64,000 nucleotides of DNA from Ligustrum vulgare. Its lineage: Eukaryota > Streptophyta > Magnoliopsida > Lamiales > Oleaceae. The first letter of the stretch is position 1; every line of letters starts with the position of its first letter. Below the pieces are notes generated by a model. The model saw only the letters and a list, made by a program, of their open reading frames with translations, ran no database searches and was not told the DNA's origin. Below, piece after piece: positions 21,201 to 33,539 of this stretch. The position numbers and the translations under genes were made by a program. The stretch lies in contig OY743184.1 in NCBI GenBank assembly GCA_963555705.1, positions 21,193,859-21,257,858 of the forward strand, given 5' to 3'.

Positions 21201-24200
21201 GACAAATTTCATATGTTCATCAAGCTCACAACTTACTATTCACTGGGCCCTGCAACCTCTACAACAACTGCAACAGCTGGAGATGGAGGTGGGTGCCACC
21301 ATGTTTATTTTTAGGTTTTTTCTTTTTTCTCTGCCAACCAATCCCATTATGTCCATTATTCCCCTCCAACCGCGTACCAAAACCTTGTCGCTACCTGTCC
21401 CAGATACAGCATAAACCAATACCTCATCCAACTGCCATTGAAAATGGTGTTGGGTTCTTTTCATATTTCATAATAATTTTTCTAATAAAATTTGTTTCTT
21501 TGCAAGAGATGCCATTTTATGGATAAGGAATTTTTATCCACCAAGATTTTTAAGTTGAAGTTTTGAACCATGTTAAGGATCCCTTTAAATGTACATTGGT
21601 CTAATCAGATTGTGTAAGATTTCAGTTTTTGTTTAGATTATTATATTGTGGCAGACAGTCATTAAGCAATTGTTTGTCCTGTTCTTAATATTTGCTGAGT
21701 TGTTAAGAATTGGCATTCATCTGTGCCCATAGTGGACCTAGGGGAAGAAAAGAGAGGAAATAGAGTTACCGAGAAGGCTTAAGAGAGGGACTGAGGGAGA
21801 GTATAGTATCTGATAGTTTCAGCGTTACAGAGGAAGTCTGAAAGTCAATCCACGAATGGTAGTGATGCCTATAAAGAGAGACAGTGTATAGAAAAATTAT
21901 ATCTCAAAGTGTACTTTGTTTAATGCATTGCTTCCCTATTGGACAAATGGAGAAAGAGTGAAAAGCCAAACCCACTAACCTAAAGTAATGCCAATTTGAA
22001 CCTTGAAATCTATGGTTAAACAGAGTTTAAATGAAACAGTTGGTAGTTGGTACCCTTACAAGCAATGCCAAAACAATAAACAATCTTATTAGCTATTTTT
22101 TGCCTTTATAAAAAAAAAAAAAAAAAAAAAAAAACACATAGTAGTTGTTTATACAATAGGTACACTAACCAGCAAAGTAAAATCAAGTAACAATTATATC
22201 AGCAAGCTTTTAATTCTTTATAAAAATTGTGGGCAGGGTTTATTTAAAACAGCTTTTTATGCTTTAAAAAGTGTGGCCAGATTTCTTTAAAAGTAACCTT
22301 TTATGTTCTATAAATCGGGTCTTTACAATTAGGGTTTCATTTCAAGTGGTGGAGGAAGACAAATGGTGCTCGTGGTGCTAGTGTGAAGGTTGAAGAGAAT
22401 GGAGCTGATGAAATAAAACCAGAACTGCAAAAACATGATTTGTAAAGCATAAAAAGTAACTTTCCAACAAAAATAGCTCTGCAATTTTCAAAGCATTAAA
22501 ATAGATTTTTGAAGAAGCCTGTCCACCATTCTTAAAGCAATAGCATGAAAATAGAGTGACTTTTTAGAGCATGAAAATGAGCCATTTAATGACATGTAGC
22601 CCAACTGAATTCAATTAACAATATTCATTCAAGTCAACTGAACAATAACTAGCAAAAATATTTATATCTGTTTTCAAAATTCTATAATCTATTACCCAAA
22701 ACAAGCAACTATTTACAATTTAATTTATTTAAATTTCAGTAAAAAAAAATATACATCTCTAAAAATTGCTTATAAAATTATGAGTATATAAATATCTAAA
22801 GAAAATATGCTTACAAGCATATCCACGTATAAATTTGCAGTCTCATAGCATGTTCGGCAAATCTTATAATTGCTTAATAACCTTTACCTACTTTTTAACC
22901 AAACATTCTTTGGGAACCACTGTCTATAAGCAGTTAAAAAAATTAGCCAACCAAGCACTTAATAAGAATCATTGCCTGCCTTTTAATTTATTCCTTAACA
23001 ACTTCAGATAGATAATCAGCGAGTCTAAACAGCATATTTACAAACATAAAAGACAATTTATGGGTATATGATCAAAGCATTGTTCCGCTGCAATTCCTCT
23101 CCATATTAAACAATAAAAAAAAAAAATTAAAAGGTACAACGGTAAGTTGCGTGAACTGAAAAAGGTGTGCAAACGTATTGGAAATAGGAAATACCGATTT
23201 TGCAGTAGCATCGTTCACTGTTCCGCTACCAGTGTTTCCATAACTACAAAAAGAAACATTAATTAGCTGAGGTGCCTCACTATTGTTATCATAATAGACT
23301 AATAAGTACTCTTAACTTCAGGGAATAGGGCATATCACAAGCGCATCTGCTTTGCCCTCAACCTTTCAGCTAGAAGTAATCTTTGAAAGTAAATTCATCA
23401 TGCTCATTGAAGTAATCACTGCCAAATATTAAAAATGTGCTTAAGAGTGCAGATGACCTTTGTGTGGACGAATAACCAATCGTGTTGTAAGCAGAATTAC
23501 TCATTCCAGGCACGTGAACGCTGCCAACACCTGCTAGTGCCCAAGCGTGCAAAACATGTGCAATGTGAGCACTTAGAATAATGTGTCCTCCGCGTGACTA
23601 ACTAGCTAATTCCTCATAAGACATTGAATAAATACCATTTGACTACTAACATAAAAATTATGCAGGTTGAGAGAGAGAAGATAGAATCATAAACATAAGT
23701 ATAGAAGAATAAACAGTTCACCATGAGGAGTCAGATACATGTACTGAATAACTGAACAAAGCACAAATCTTACCAGGATTAGTGTCCCTAGAAAAAGCAG
23801 CAGATCCTTTTAGCTTCTTTTCTGATCCAGGTCTGTCATCATCTGGGTGTTTAGAATCACATTTCACTTAGTCAACAACTGGCCAGCCAATATATGCAAC
23901 AGGAAAACAAGAAAAACAGGAAGAAAAATAAAACAAATTCAAGGCATCAAGTCTACCTGCTCTCAAGCGTTTCGTTCTGGAATTAGATTTTGCAAGATCA
24001 ATATATAAGGTAGAGCCCTTTTCAAGGTCAAATACCATCCCCTGTAAAGAGCATCGCAAATCAAAATCATGATTAAGAGCATAATTTCTGTACTTAGATA
24101 ACTATATAAATTCCCATTTTCCCAGTGTATTTGCAATTTTTTACTTACTGGGAAGCAGTGATCATTTCTTAATCATGGTTCAAAAATGCACATGAAAGGT

Positions 24201-26682
24201 GCACCTAAAATCGAGGTTCACATTTTATTCCTCAAAGCACATTTTTTAACACGATTTGGGAAGGCGTACATGCCACATTAATTAGGCACGCCCCTCCAAA
24301 GTGCATGCCTCAATGTGTGTGAAGTGTGGCGGTCCTTTTTTAAAAAATAAAATAAATAAAAAAGCAAATCACAAACACATTCTCAAGGGATTTTTATACT
24401 CCAATAAAGAAGGATGATGGGAGTTAGGGTGCCATACCATAATATAAATAGAACTCTGAAGAAAACAAGGGAGGGATCATGAACCTAACATCCAGAAAGT
24501 TAATGCAAAGAAAATAGATACTGCCTTCCATACTAAGTTAAAGTAGCAAAAGTATATAAAGACTTCTAACACTAGGGATACCATCCCAAGAGTGCATAGT
24601 CGCCTAGGACCCACTATACGTGCCATGAGGCAGGACAGGTAAGGGGGGCCAGTTGGCTCCACCGAGCTGGGTTGGGAGGTTTGGGTGGAGGGTTGTGGTT
24701 CAGGGGTCTTCAAGTGTACGGAGTTAAGAGTCTCCATGGATCACCCCTGGCTAGAGAGAAGCTAGGGTATTTTTTATTTTATTTTAATCTCCAGGTCTGC
24801 TTGATTTCAACAATTTTACGTCCTGAGGCGTGAGTTCTTAAATATAACTTCTAAATATTCAGAAAGTTAATTTTAAAAACTAAGCTTTATTCTACACGAG
24901 TATTATAACAATATTACATGCCACTCAATCCAAGAGGCAGACAAAGTTCTGCAGTTCTTCTGCCCAAGCAACAAGACAAGAAGAAGGCAAAAACAGCTTC
25001 CTACCCAACTCTGGAGACCAGCAGTCTACAGCAGATAACTCTTTGGTTTTAATATTTTTTTATTTATTTTTATTTTGGAAATTACAATTTTATTTTATTT
25101 TTATACAATTCTTCTTCTCTATGCTATTATTTCGATAAAACTACAACTTTTTGGCAGCTCCGGTGTTGATGCAGTAAATTTATCAGAAAGTCCAACTATA
25201 AGTGATTTTTGGGTATTTTGAATTATTTTTAAATTTCTGGGTTTATAATGAGGCTTATGCGTCACCTCCAAAATGAAAACACCCTGGCGCCCCGCTATCC
25301 ATTTACACTTTTTTTTTTTTTTTGGATAAGAAACAGAATTTTATTGAAAATAACTCAAGAAATTACAATAATCATTATGGACGAGGCGTCCATCTCAACG
25401 GTTTGACTAACCATTTACACTTTTTTAAACACTGCTCCATTGTAATCACCAGATTTAATTTCTACACGTTTCTAAATCTTATCCAAACAAAAACAATCAG
25501 AAAAGCATATACAGGTATATATATGTGTGTGCATTGAATAAATACCAAAAGACGTCATGTTAAATCAAGAGTTACAATAAAATTGGTATCTAGCAGAGTA
25601 TCCTTACATTCAAAGCATGCAATGCCAAGACTGCTGATTGTTGATCCACAAAAGTTGCAAAAGCAAAAGGCTGGCAATACATAAAGAAGATCTCAGAATG
25701 CAGTTTAAAAAAAAGGAAGAAGAAGAACAAAGAAGACATCAAAGCATGTGCAAATTAACTGGGCAGGCCAAAATGACACTTCTCCTAAAGGTTTTCGCCG
25801 ACAAAAATAATTTCATGGAATAAAACAGACAACAAGATCGCTGCTTGTTGACACTGGAAACGTGATTAAGTTAGAGGCACATGCAACAATTCAAAGGGAA
25901 GGAACAAAATCCTGGAGGGAAAAAATCAGCATATAGACAATTCTATGACCCAACTCTTGTTTGAAAAATTAAGAAAGTTCAAAGATATTATGCACTGAAT
26001 GAGTTGTCTTGGGCAAGTGATCTTTCCCATATTTTAAAATTACAAATGGATTTCTTGGCTTATTCTTTCCATAACCCAATAATATTACAAAGGAGTTCAA
26101 ATACTTAGTTTTCATGTGCTTCTTTCAAGTAATAAAATTCATCTAAGCTCCTTTCAACTTTGTCAGTAATTTATTTGAATGTACTCATTCTATTTCACTC
26201 AATCATCAGAGACCTAAACCAAGATATAATTCCACATTAATCAACTAAAACATTAATTATAATAGTCAAATGCCATAAATACCAGTCCAAACTTCTATTA
26301 AGGACATTGTTCTAACTAAAAACAACTAAAACTCGCCAATTGATAATAATGTATATACCTGGTTATTAGACGAGGTAGGGGGCCGAAGATGAGAGGACTC
26401 GTATCCAGGAAATTCACGGAAGAGATTGTATATTTCTCGAGGCTTAACGTCTTCGGGAAGTCCTGCAACAAAGAGCGTGCGTAGCTGGTCTTGCGAGGAC
26501 TGGGGGTAGACCGGAGGAGCATAGGTGACGAATTGGGGTTGATACTGCTGGTGGTGGTGGTGAAGTGGCTGAGCCACCACATTAGGAGGAGGTGGATGCA
26601 CCGCCCCCGGCGGAGGAGGGGGTGGGGGTTGGTAGTATGGGTGGTGAATTGGAGGATTGTAGTAAGCTGTCAGATCGTCCAT
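18222..26682 (-). CDS. Two-RRM RNA-binding protein, ten coding exons, 315 residues
   Basis: Coding exons, 5' to 3': 26682-26359, 25670-25608, 24041-23957, 23842-23774, 23530-23458, 23243-23195, 20220-20138, 20053-19984, 18466-18381 and 18267-18222. All introns are GT-AG and all phases join into one frame of 948 bp ending in TGA. Residues 1-60 are rich in Pro, His and Tyr. RRM1 spans about 68-157, with RNP2 LFVAGL (70-75) and RNP1 FAFATFVD starting at 110. A charged, Ser-rich linker follows. RRM2 spans about 228-305, with RNP2 LFVANL (229-234) and an RNP1-like VAFVDF. The tail MGMRSKKSR is basic. It resembles the RBPMS/Whi3-like plant proteins of the Arabidopsis At2g42240 and At3g21215 kind (from memory, not searched). 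The expected role is binding single-stranded RNA in nucleus or cytoplasm; the targets are unknown. The donors GTCATC (intron 5) and GTTTTG (intron 7) are weak but GT. Confidence 0.93.
20483..21275. repeat. Three direct repeats of about 140-160 bp inside intron 6
   Basis: Copies begin near 20483, 20942 and 21131. Each contains ACAACCCATTTCAAAGTGAC or a near match, then CTCCCCCTTCAAAACCAAGA and CCTGCAACCTCT. A fragment of the start recurs near 20669. The first unit is about 460 bp from the second, and the second about 190 bp from the third. Overlapping plus-strand ORFs here (up to 278 codons) are created by the repeated Pro/Thr-rich sequence and show no domain. The intron is the gene's longest (2974 bp), so this may be an inserted element. 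Confidence 0.75.
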
Positions 26683-26841
26683 GGAATCAGCTTACAGATT
26701 TGCCCTAGGGGGAACTCTTCTTACTGGAAATAAGATTCCAGTTTTGAGCGTTTTCGATCGAATATTTACGCGCACCCAATCAGGCCGAAGTAAAGCCTGT
26801 AGCCATTTAGAAGATTGGCTGATGCCTGATGAGGTGGCACT
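26683..26841 (-). promoter_or_regulatory. 5' leader and core promoter region of the RRM gene
   Basis: Only about 160 bp separate the ATG from the foldback insertion at 26852. I see no clear TATA box on the minus strand. Housekeeping plant genes often lack one. The original upstream promoter would lie beyond the insertion. Confidence 0.4.
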
Positions 26842-26851
26842 GAACACTTTT

Positions 26852-27852
26852 GGGTAAATAGCATAAATGATTTTCAATCTTTGAATTTCTTTCAAAAAAT
26901 GATCATCAACGTTTAGATTTTGACATTTATACCTTCAAAATTATCAAACATTGCGAAAACGGTCCCTACCTTTAGATTCTGTTAGTCTCCACCGTTAAAA
27001 CTGTGTAAATAGTACAAATAATCCATAACCTTTGAGTTTCTTGCGATAATAGTTTCTAACATATTAAGATAATGTTTGAAATATTTAGTTTGCAATCTCC
27101 AAATGTTTGATGTGTTTAGTCTCTATCATATTAAGTCCCTATACGTTTTGCATATTTAGTCCCTGACATATTAATCTCTTATTTAATATCAATTATTTCA
27201 AATAATATAATTTGTAATTGTAATTTTTTTTGAAGAATTAGTAATTAAAAAGTATAAAAAAATTTATTTATTTGTAAATTATTTTATTGATGGAATATAT
27301 GGCTGAAAACGACAATACATAAATAAATTCACCGCATTAGTAGTTCAACTTATTGGTAAAAAAAATAGATAAATTTATGGAATATAAACAAACAAATACA
27401 TTGGACATAATTTTAGGAATTAAATAACAAATATGTTTTTATTAGTTCTATTTTTTATTTTTTATTTTGAGAACCGACCAATATAGATTTTCAAAACTCG
27501 TTTTCCTCCACTCGTTCTATTAATATTTTTTTAAATTTATGCATAAAAAAAATCTTACTTTTTAACTCGCATTCACCAAACTTACTTTTTAAATCGATCG
27601 ATTCTCAAAATCGAAAGTAGAACTGATAAAAACATATTTGTTATTCAATTCTTAAAATGATGTCCAATGTATTTACTTGTTTATGTTCTATGAATTTATT
27701 ATTTTTATTTACTAATAGCTTGAAATGTTAATGTAGTGATTTTTTTAAAAATAATTTATTGTACACTTTAGAAATCCAAAATAATCTTTATTTTTTTTAA
27801 AACTCGTTTTCAACCACACATTCTATCAATAAAATAATCTACAATTGAATTC

Positions 27853-27883
<31 letters not shown>

Positions 27884-28278
27884 TTTAAACACAAATATTT
27901 CAAAAAATTACAATTACAAATCACATTATTTGAAATAATTGGTCTCAAATAGGGACTTCATATATTAGGAACTAAATACGTCAAACATATAGGGGCTAAA
28001 TATATTAGGGATTAAATACGCAAAACGTTTGGAGGTTACAAACAAAATATGTCAAACATGACTTTAATATGTTAGGGACTATTATCGCAAGAAAATTAAA
28101 TGTTAGGGACCATTTGTGCTATTTACACGTTTTTAAATGTGGAAATTAACGAAATTTAACAGTAGTGACCATTTTCGCAACGTTTGGTGATTCTGAGGGT
28201 ATAAATGTCAAAATCTAAATGTTGGGGACTATTTTCACAAGAAATTCAAAGATTGAAGACTATTTGTGCTGTTTACCC
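26852..28278. mobile_element. Second foldback transposon, upstream of the RRM gene
   Basis: The ends are GGGTAAATAGCATAAATG on the left and the complementary CTATTTGTGCTGTTTACCC on the right. A perfect 10-bp duplication GAACACTTTT lies at 26842-26851 and 28279-28288. The two halves mirror each other along most of the 1427 bp, with internal 'AGTCCCTA' words and an AT-rich centre. The architecture and duplication length match the element at 16053-17513, but the sequence differs, so it is another Mutator-like foldback family. It has no ORFs of note. Confidence 0.85.
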
Positions 28279-28288
28279 GAACACTTTT

Positions 28289-28736
28289 TATTCTATCATC
28301 ATGTTTGACCCCCTTTAAACAAATTTAACAAAAAAAAAAAAAAATTTTTTGTACAAATTTTATATATCGAATATTCAAATTGTTTATAGATGATCGTACT
28401 GACCCAAATGATGATCGTAGATAGAAAATCGATGTAATGTATAGATAAATATGACGTTGTCATATGTAAATTCTATACAACTTTTTGTATATACGAATAG
28501 CAACGTTAAAAAATTTATCACATTTTTCTATATCTTTTTTTGATCACACAATTTATCAATAAAATAATATTATATATAAATACAAAAAAAATTCCCACTT
28601 TTTAATCACACATTCTCATAAAAATTAGTATTTACTTCAATTAAACTCTTTTTAAACAACATCTAACTCATTTTTAAGCATACATTTTCATAATAAAATA
28701 TTTTGTACATTAAATCAAAATCATTTTTATTTTTAA
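28289..28736. other. AT-rich spacer
   Basis: No gene or clear element. It separates the foldback duplication from the Helitron 3' end and contains poly-A and AT-rich words only. Confidence 0.6.
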
Positions 28737-28765
28737 CTAGTGTTACACTCGTGCGTTGCACGGAC
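28737..28765 (-). other. Helitron 3' terminus: hairpin and CTAG end
   Basis: On the minus strand the sequence reads CCGTGCAACGCACGAG, a short hairpin, then seven bases and CTAG, followed by T. This is the standard plant Helitron 3' end (hairpin, CTRR, insertion before T). It lies about 120 bp beyond the helicase stop, in the right orientation. Confidence 0.85.
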
Positions 28766-28885
28766 ATATTAAGTTGACAATCAAACTATACACACAATTG
28801 TAAGTCAAGAAAGAAAAAAGTAAATGAAAAAGTAATGGTGCAAACATTTATTTAAATAGTAAAAATCATTCTTTCATCAATAATA

Positions 28886-31800
28886 TTACAGATTTTGAAA
28901 CACTTCCTTATACACAACATTTGTCGTTTCATTGGTTGGCTTTCCATCTTTATCGCATATCAATACCTTCAAACTAGAACGATTTGTAACTCTAAAAACA
29001 GCTACATATAGTTGCTCATGACTGAAAACAGGTTTTTTCAGGAACAACCCTACATGTGAGAGCGATTGACCTTAACTCTTGTTGATGGTCATAGCATATG
29101 AAACTACAAATGGAAATTGTCTTCTCTGGAATTTGAAAGGTAATCTCACATCTGATGGAGTCAGTGACATTCTTGGGATGAATACTTTATCCCCAGCATT
29201 GCTTCCAGACAAAATTTGTGCTTCTAGAACATGTTGTCCAAACTTTGTAATGATTAGTCTTGTTCCATTACACAAACCCATAGAATGATCAATGTTTCTC
29301 ATCAACATTACTGGAATACCAACCTTAAGTGTTAGCTCGTGACTTGGCACTCCAGAACACTTTATGCTATTCAAAAACTCAGTAGAATGAATGTCTTCAA
29401 ACAAACTTGCGCTTTTCTCTACCCTACACATAGAATCCGAACTCAGATAATTCTTTCCTTCTAAGAAATTGTTCGAAACTATGTACTCGTTTATAGTATC
29501 CACGACATCAAGCGTTGGAGCAAGTATAGCTCTTCATTGCAAGAATGACATGTCGTCAAAACTGTCTAAAAATGTTGGATATGTACTTTCAACAATTGAT
29601 TGGACCGGATTGTTTGACACATCCACTAAAAGGTCATATGGAACTCTTATTGTTGCATGACCATCATTTTAACCCCCAAACGTCTCGTCTCCTATACTCA
29701 AAATCCAATCAGAAAAAGTCTTCAATTCGAGATCACGATCGTTATTGTCAAGATTTTGGAGTCTCATATTTTTTGTTAGTCTCAAAACCTTGCAATGTGT
29801 CCATAAATATGAAGAATTGATTGTAGACATAACAACATCTTGCCTATTACCTTTCGGAATAACTGGTAAAATCTTACGAAAGTCCCCACCGAAAACAATA
29901 GTTGTGCCTCTGAACGGTTGGTGAAAGCTATCTGAATTGTTGAACCTCATTATATCCCGCAAAATTTTGTCAAGAGCTTCAAAACAGTATATGTGCATCA
30001 TCGGCGCCTCATCCCAAATTATAAGCTTTGTTCTAACTATTAACTCTGCAAGTGCACTACCTTGTTTTATTTTGCATGTGGAGTCTTCGTTTAGATTTAA
30101 GGGAATGGTGAACCTCGAATGAGTTGTTCGACCGCTAGGTAATAAAAGAGATGCTATACCACTCGATGCAACATTTAACACTATTTCACCCTTTGATCTC
30201 AAAGCAACCGAAAGCGTCTTCTAGACAAACGTTTTTCCAGTTCCTCCACAACCATATAAGAAATAGACACCTCCGTGAGCTGAGTTCACATCATCCATAA
30301 TTGTATTCTACACATCCTTTTGCTCATCTGTACACAATTGCAAGAGTCTCTTGTGTACGTCGACTAAAGAACTTCTTTTATACCTCAGTTCATCATATAT
30401 AAGTCTATTATCAAAGATTGATGCATCATAGTCTTTCGGTTATGGCATTGTACAAAAATCACGAAGACTTTTCCCTCTGCTTCGCAATATCTTTTCAATC
30501 TCTAACATAGTCAAATTTTGAATTTCTTCCTCACTCAATTGCAATCCTATTGAACATAGAAGAAGGACATAGTGGATCATTAATGCATTAAACAAAAAAT
30601 GATTAAAAAGACATAAAATGACAATTAAAAAGATACGTTACCTTCGTGTCCTAAGATACGTCTGCGCATGTAAATAATGTCATCAGACAAATATTTCCAA
30701 CACGATTGCCAAACGAACTTAGGGCGAGACAAAGATTCTGACATCAACAATGTTTCAAAAAGACTCCTCAAAGAATGTGTAGAACCCCAATGGCTAGCTT
30801 CAGCAATGCCATCTCCGTATTCCTTGTCATCATCCAGTAAACTCAGTGCATAGCAAGCATCTCTGAAAGAGTTATATTGTACACCATCAACATACCTAAT
30901 ATCTTCAAAGCAAGTTGGCCCCCACACTACATTCAACAAAGTTCTCAAATAATGCATTTCTCCTTGACCAGGCGCGACATAAAAAATATGGCCAATTGAA
31001 AAACCACGCTTCCTTGGTTGCCACTCTCTTTTGTCGGTCTTCCAAACATACCTTGTAGGGAATTCTGCATATGTTAAACCTCTGGCTTCAACATATTTCT
31101 TGTTTGCATCCATCCATTCAGTAAACATACTATGTCTTGCTGTAGGATGGTTAAGAACTTCATCAAGTGGATCGTTATCTGAAAATATTATACTCTGCTC
31201 ATCAGGGAGATGGAAAGACAATCGCTCAACGGGAGGGTCCCTAAAATGGATATCATAACCAAATAGTCTCCAAGAAGCCTCACAGGGTGATATGTATCTA
31301 CAGTCTAAATAAATCTTTATCTCATCTACTGTATCATTGGCAGTACCTTCACTAGCACTTTGGTAGAAGCTTGTTGTCACCCGATCATGGCCTTTGTTCA
31401 CATACTTGAAAAGATATTTAATCAATCGAGACTGATTGCACCATTCAACATTGTTGTGAGCACCATACTTCGTCAGAAGACCACGGTTGTGAGGAACAAC
31501 ATATCTATTATCAAGCTCTATATCCTTAATGATCATAGTCAGTCCATTATCACGAAGTTTGTAAATAGGATAGCCATCTTCATCAACCATCGTGGACTCA
31601 TTAAACTGCTTAGGGTAATGTTTGGTGCAACGACCATCAGACATGCATGGGGAGTCTGGTCTCATTTTAGCATAAGGACCATGAATCATTAAATCTTTAA
31701 CAACGGCATAGTAATGTGGGTCAACTGAATTATCAGGAATTTCGGCAAAAATGATATTGTCAATGTGTTCTGTAGTGGGGTAATTTACATCACGTGTCAA

Positions 31801-33527
31801 AAAAAGTAATATATGTGCATGCGGTAGGCCACGCTTTTGAGATTCGATTGTCTACATTGCTGAAATTCATTTATATATAAGATATATGCAAAGGTAAGCC
31901 AAATGAACATTTGAATTTAAGATCACAATTGAATATATACATACAGTAATACAAAATGTACAAATCATAGAAGTTAAAGTAAAATGCATCATGAAATTAC
32001 CTGCACGCACTGGTCCAAATATCTCATTTTTTCGAAGATCTTTCATTAGAAGGTCTAATTTTATTTTAAAAACTCTGCACAATACATCAGGTCGATCCTC
32101 TGCCCTTAACCCTCTCTTATCAAGAAAGCGTACAACCTCCGGCCACCTCGAATTATAGGTAAATGTAATAAATAAATTAGGATATCCTGTCCACCTGCAT
32201 ATTTCCGGTGAATGTAATAAATAAATTAGGATATCCTGTCCACTTGCATATAGCCATTGTATTCTGGTAGTTCTGGATCATATATCGCGCACTACCGTAT
32301 GGTTAGATGGTAGACACACTCTTTTCCCATGCGAAGAAGGATCAGTTTCACCACGCAATGTTGCCTCAGCCAAGCCTTGATACATTTCACATCTCAGTTC
32401 TTTTTTATGAGTCCTTTTATAAGTCAAGCGTGCAGTCTCCACCATTATGAATGCATCAACCAAGAACTGTTGGAAGAGCCTTCTAGAGAACAATATGTTT
32501 GGTGATTCTGTATCTCTTTCTTGTATTCGATATGAAAAAAAATTCCCTCATACTTAGCTTATTCCGACCACCAAATGAGTTGAAACATGAATCCCTGAGC
32601 AAAATATCTTCCTTGTAGCCATCTTGTCCATACAAAAAAAGCAATGGGTACTGCAACCCAAAATATGAAGCATGTAGTTCAGTAATTCGTTGCAAGAGTC
32701 CAGTACGGGTCTCAACAACAATATCCCTATCACCAGGAATAGTTTCGAAATCACCAACTATCAGGGGTGCTACGTCATCTTTTTCGGGAAGGTTGTAACA
32801 TCTACCGTCAGTTTTCCGCCTTCCAATTAGCCTGAGCTTAACATTGTCGCATTTGTTCAGTCACATAGAGTCTCGGACCATCCTGAATGACTTCACAAGG
32901 ATGTTATGCTCATCCAACATAGTTTTTAAATCGGATATAATTTGCTCATGCAAAGTGGTTCTAGTAACGTTTTGTCTGAATGGTGAAAAAAAAAAGTACA
33001 GTTACGAAATGAGAAATGCTATATTTTTTATATATAAAGATTTTGAAAGAATAAATTTATACTAACCCAATAGCCCGCATCCTGTTGGCCACTTCATGTT
33101 CAGTGTCATAAATGTATAGTTAAGCAAATTTAGGTGATTTTCCTTCGATTGGCAATAAACTTCCAATAAAATGATAGTTTTGACCGTGTAATCTGAAGAT
33201 TGGGGGCGACTTTCTATTATTTATACTCGAATCCAATTTCCCTCCCATGGAAGTAAATGAGAACATCATGTTGTATGATCGAATATTCTCATTAAAAAGC
33301 TTGCTTTTCTCAGTATTCTCCTACAATAGATCTTTGAATAGTCACGGATGGTCTGGCATTGGAGGGAGCTGAACCTTGCCAAGCATGCAACATATGAAAA
33401 ATTTAGGTGATTGACATGTTGTATAACGTTTATCTGTTCTCTCTTCGAACCAAAACATAGCATTGCAAAATTCACACCTATTGGTAGGGTCTCCCAAGTC
33501 CACGTATTCTGTTATTTTCAACAACAA
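28886..33527 (-). pseudogene. Helitron Rep/PIF1-helicase (RepHel), decayed, with introns
   Basis: In order on the minus strand: an N-terminal zinc-ribbon-like part (about 33527-33340; LGDPTNRCEFCNAMFWFEER), the Helitron-like N domain (about 33310-32480), the Rep nuclease (HUH motif GLPHAHILL at about 31830; two-Tyr motif YLFKYVNKG near 31400) and a PIF1-type helicase (Walker A GGTGKTFV near 30240, Walker B IIWDEAP near 30010, C-terminal part to 28886). Introns can be seen at about 33066-32980 (GTTAGT...TTCAG) and 32002-31860 (GTAATT...TTTCAG). Damage includes stops at 31852-31854, 30221-30223 (Trp to TAG next to Walker A), 29669-29671, 29534-29536 and 29072-29074. There is also a duplicated segment at 32164-32255. 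It would have encoded the rolling-circle transposase but is now dead. Confidence 0.92.
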
Positions 33528-33539
33528 AAAAAAAATTAT

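Noticed and set aside
20364..21526. Many overlapping ORFs up to 278 codons
   Set aside because: Low-complexity Pro/Thr-rich repeats inside an intron of the RRM gene; mutually overlapping in several frames and without domains.
23370..23552. 60-codon ORF as a separate small gene
   Set aside because: It is exon 5 of the RRM gene plus intron sequence.
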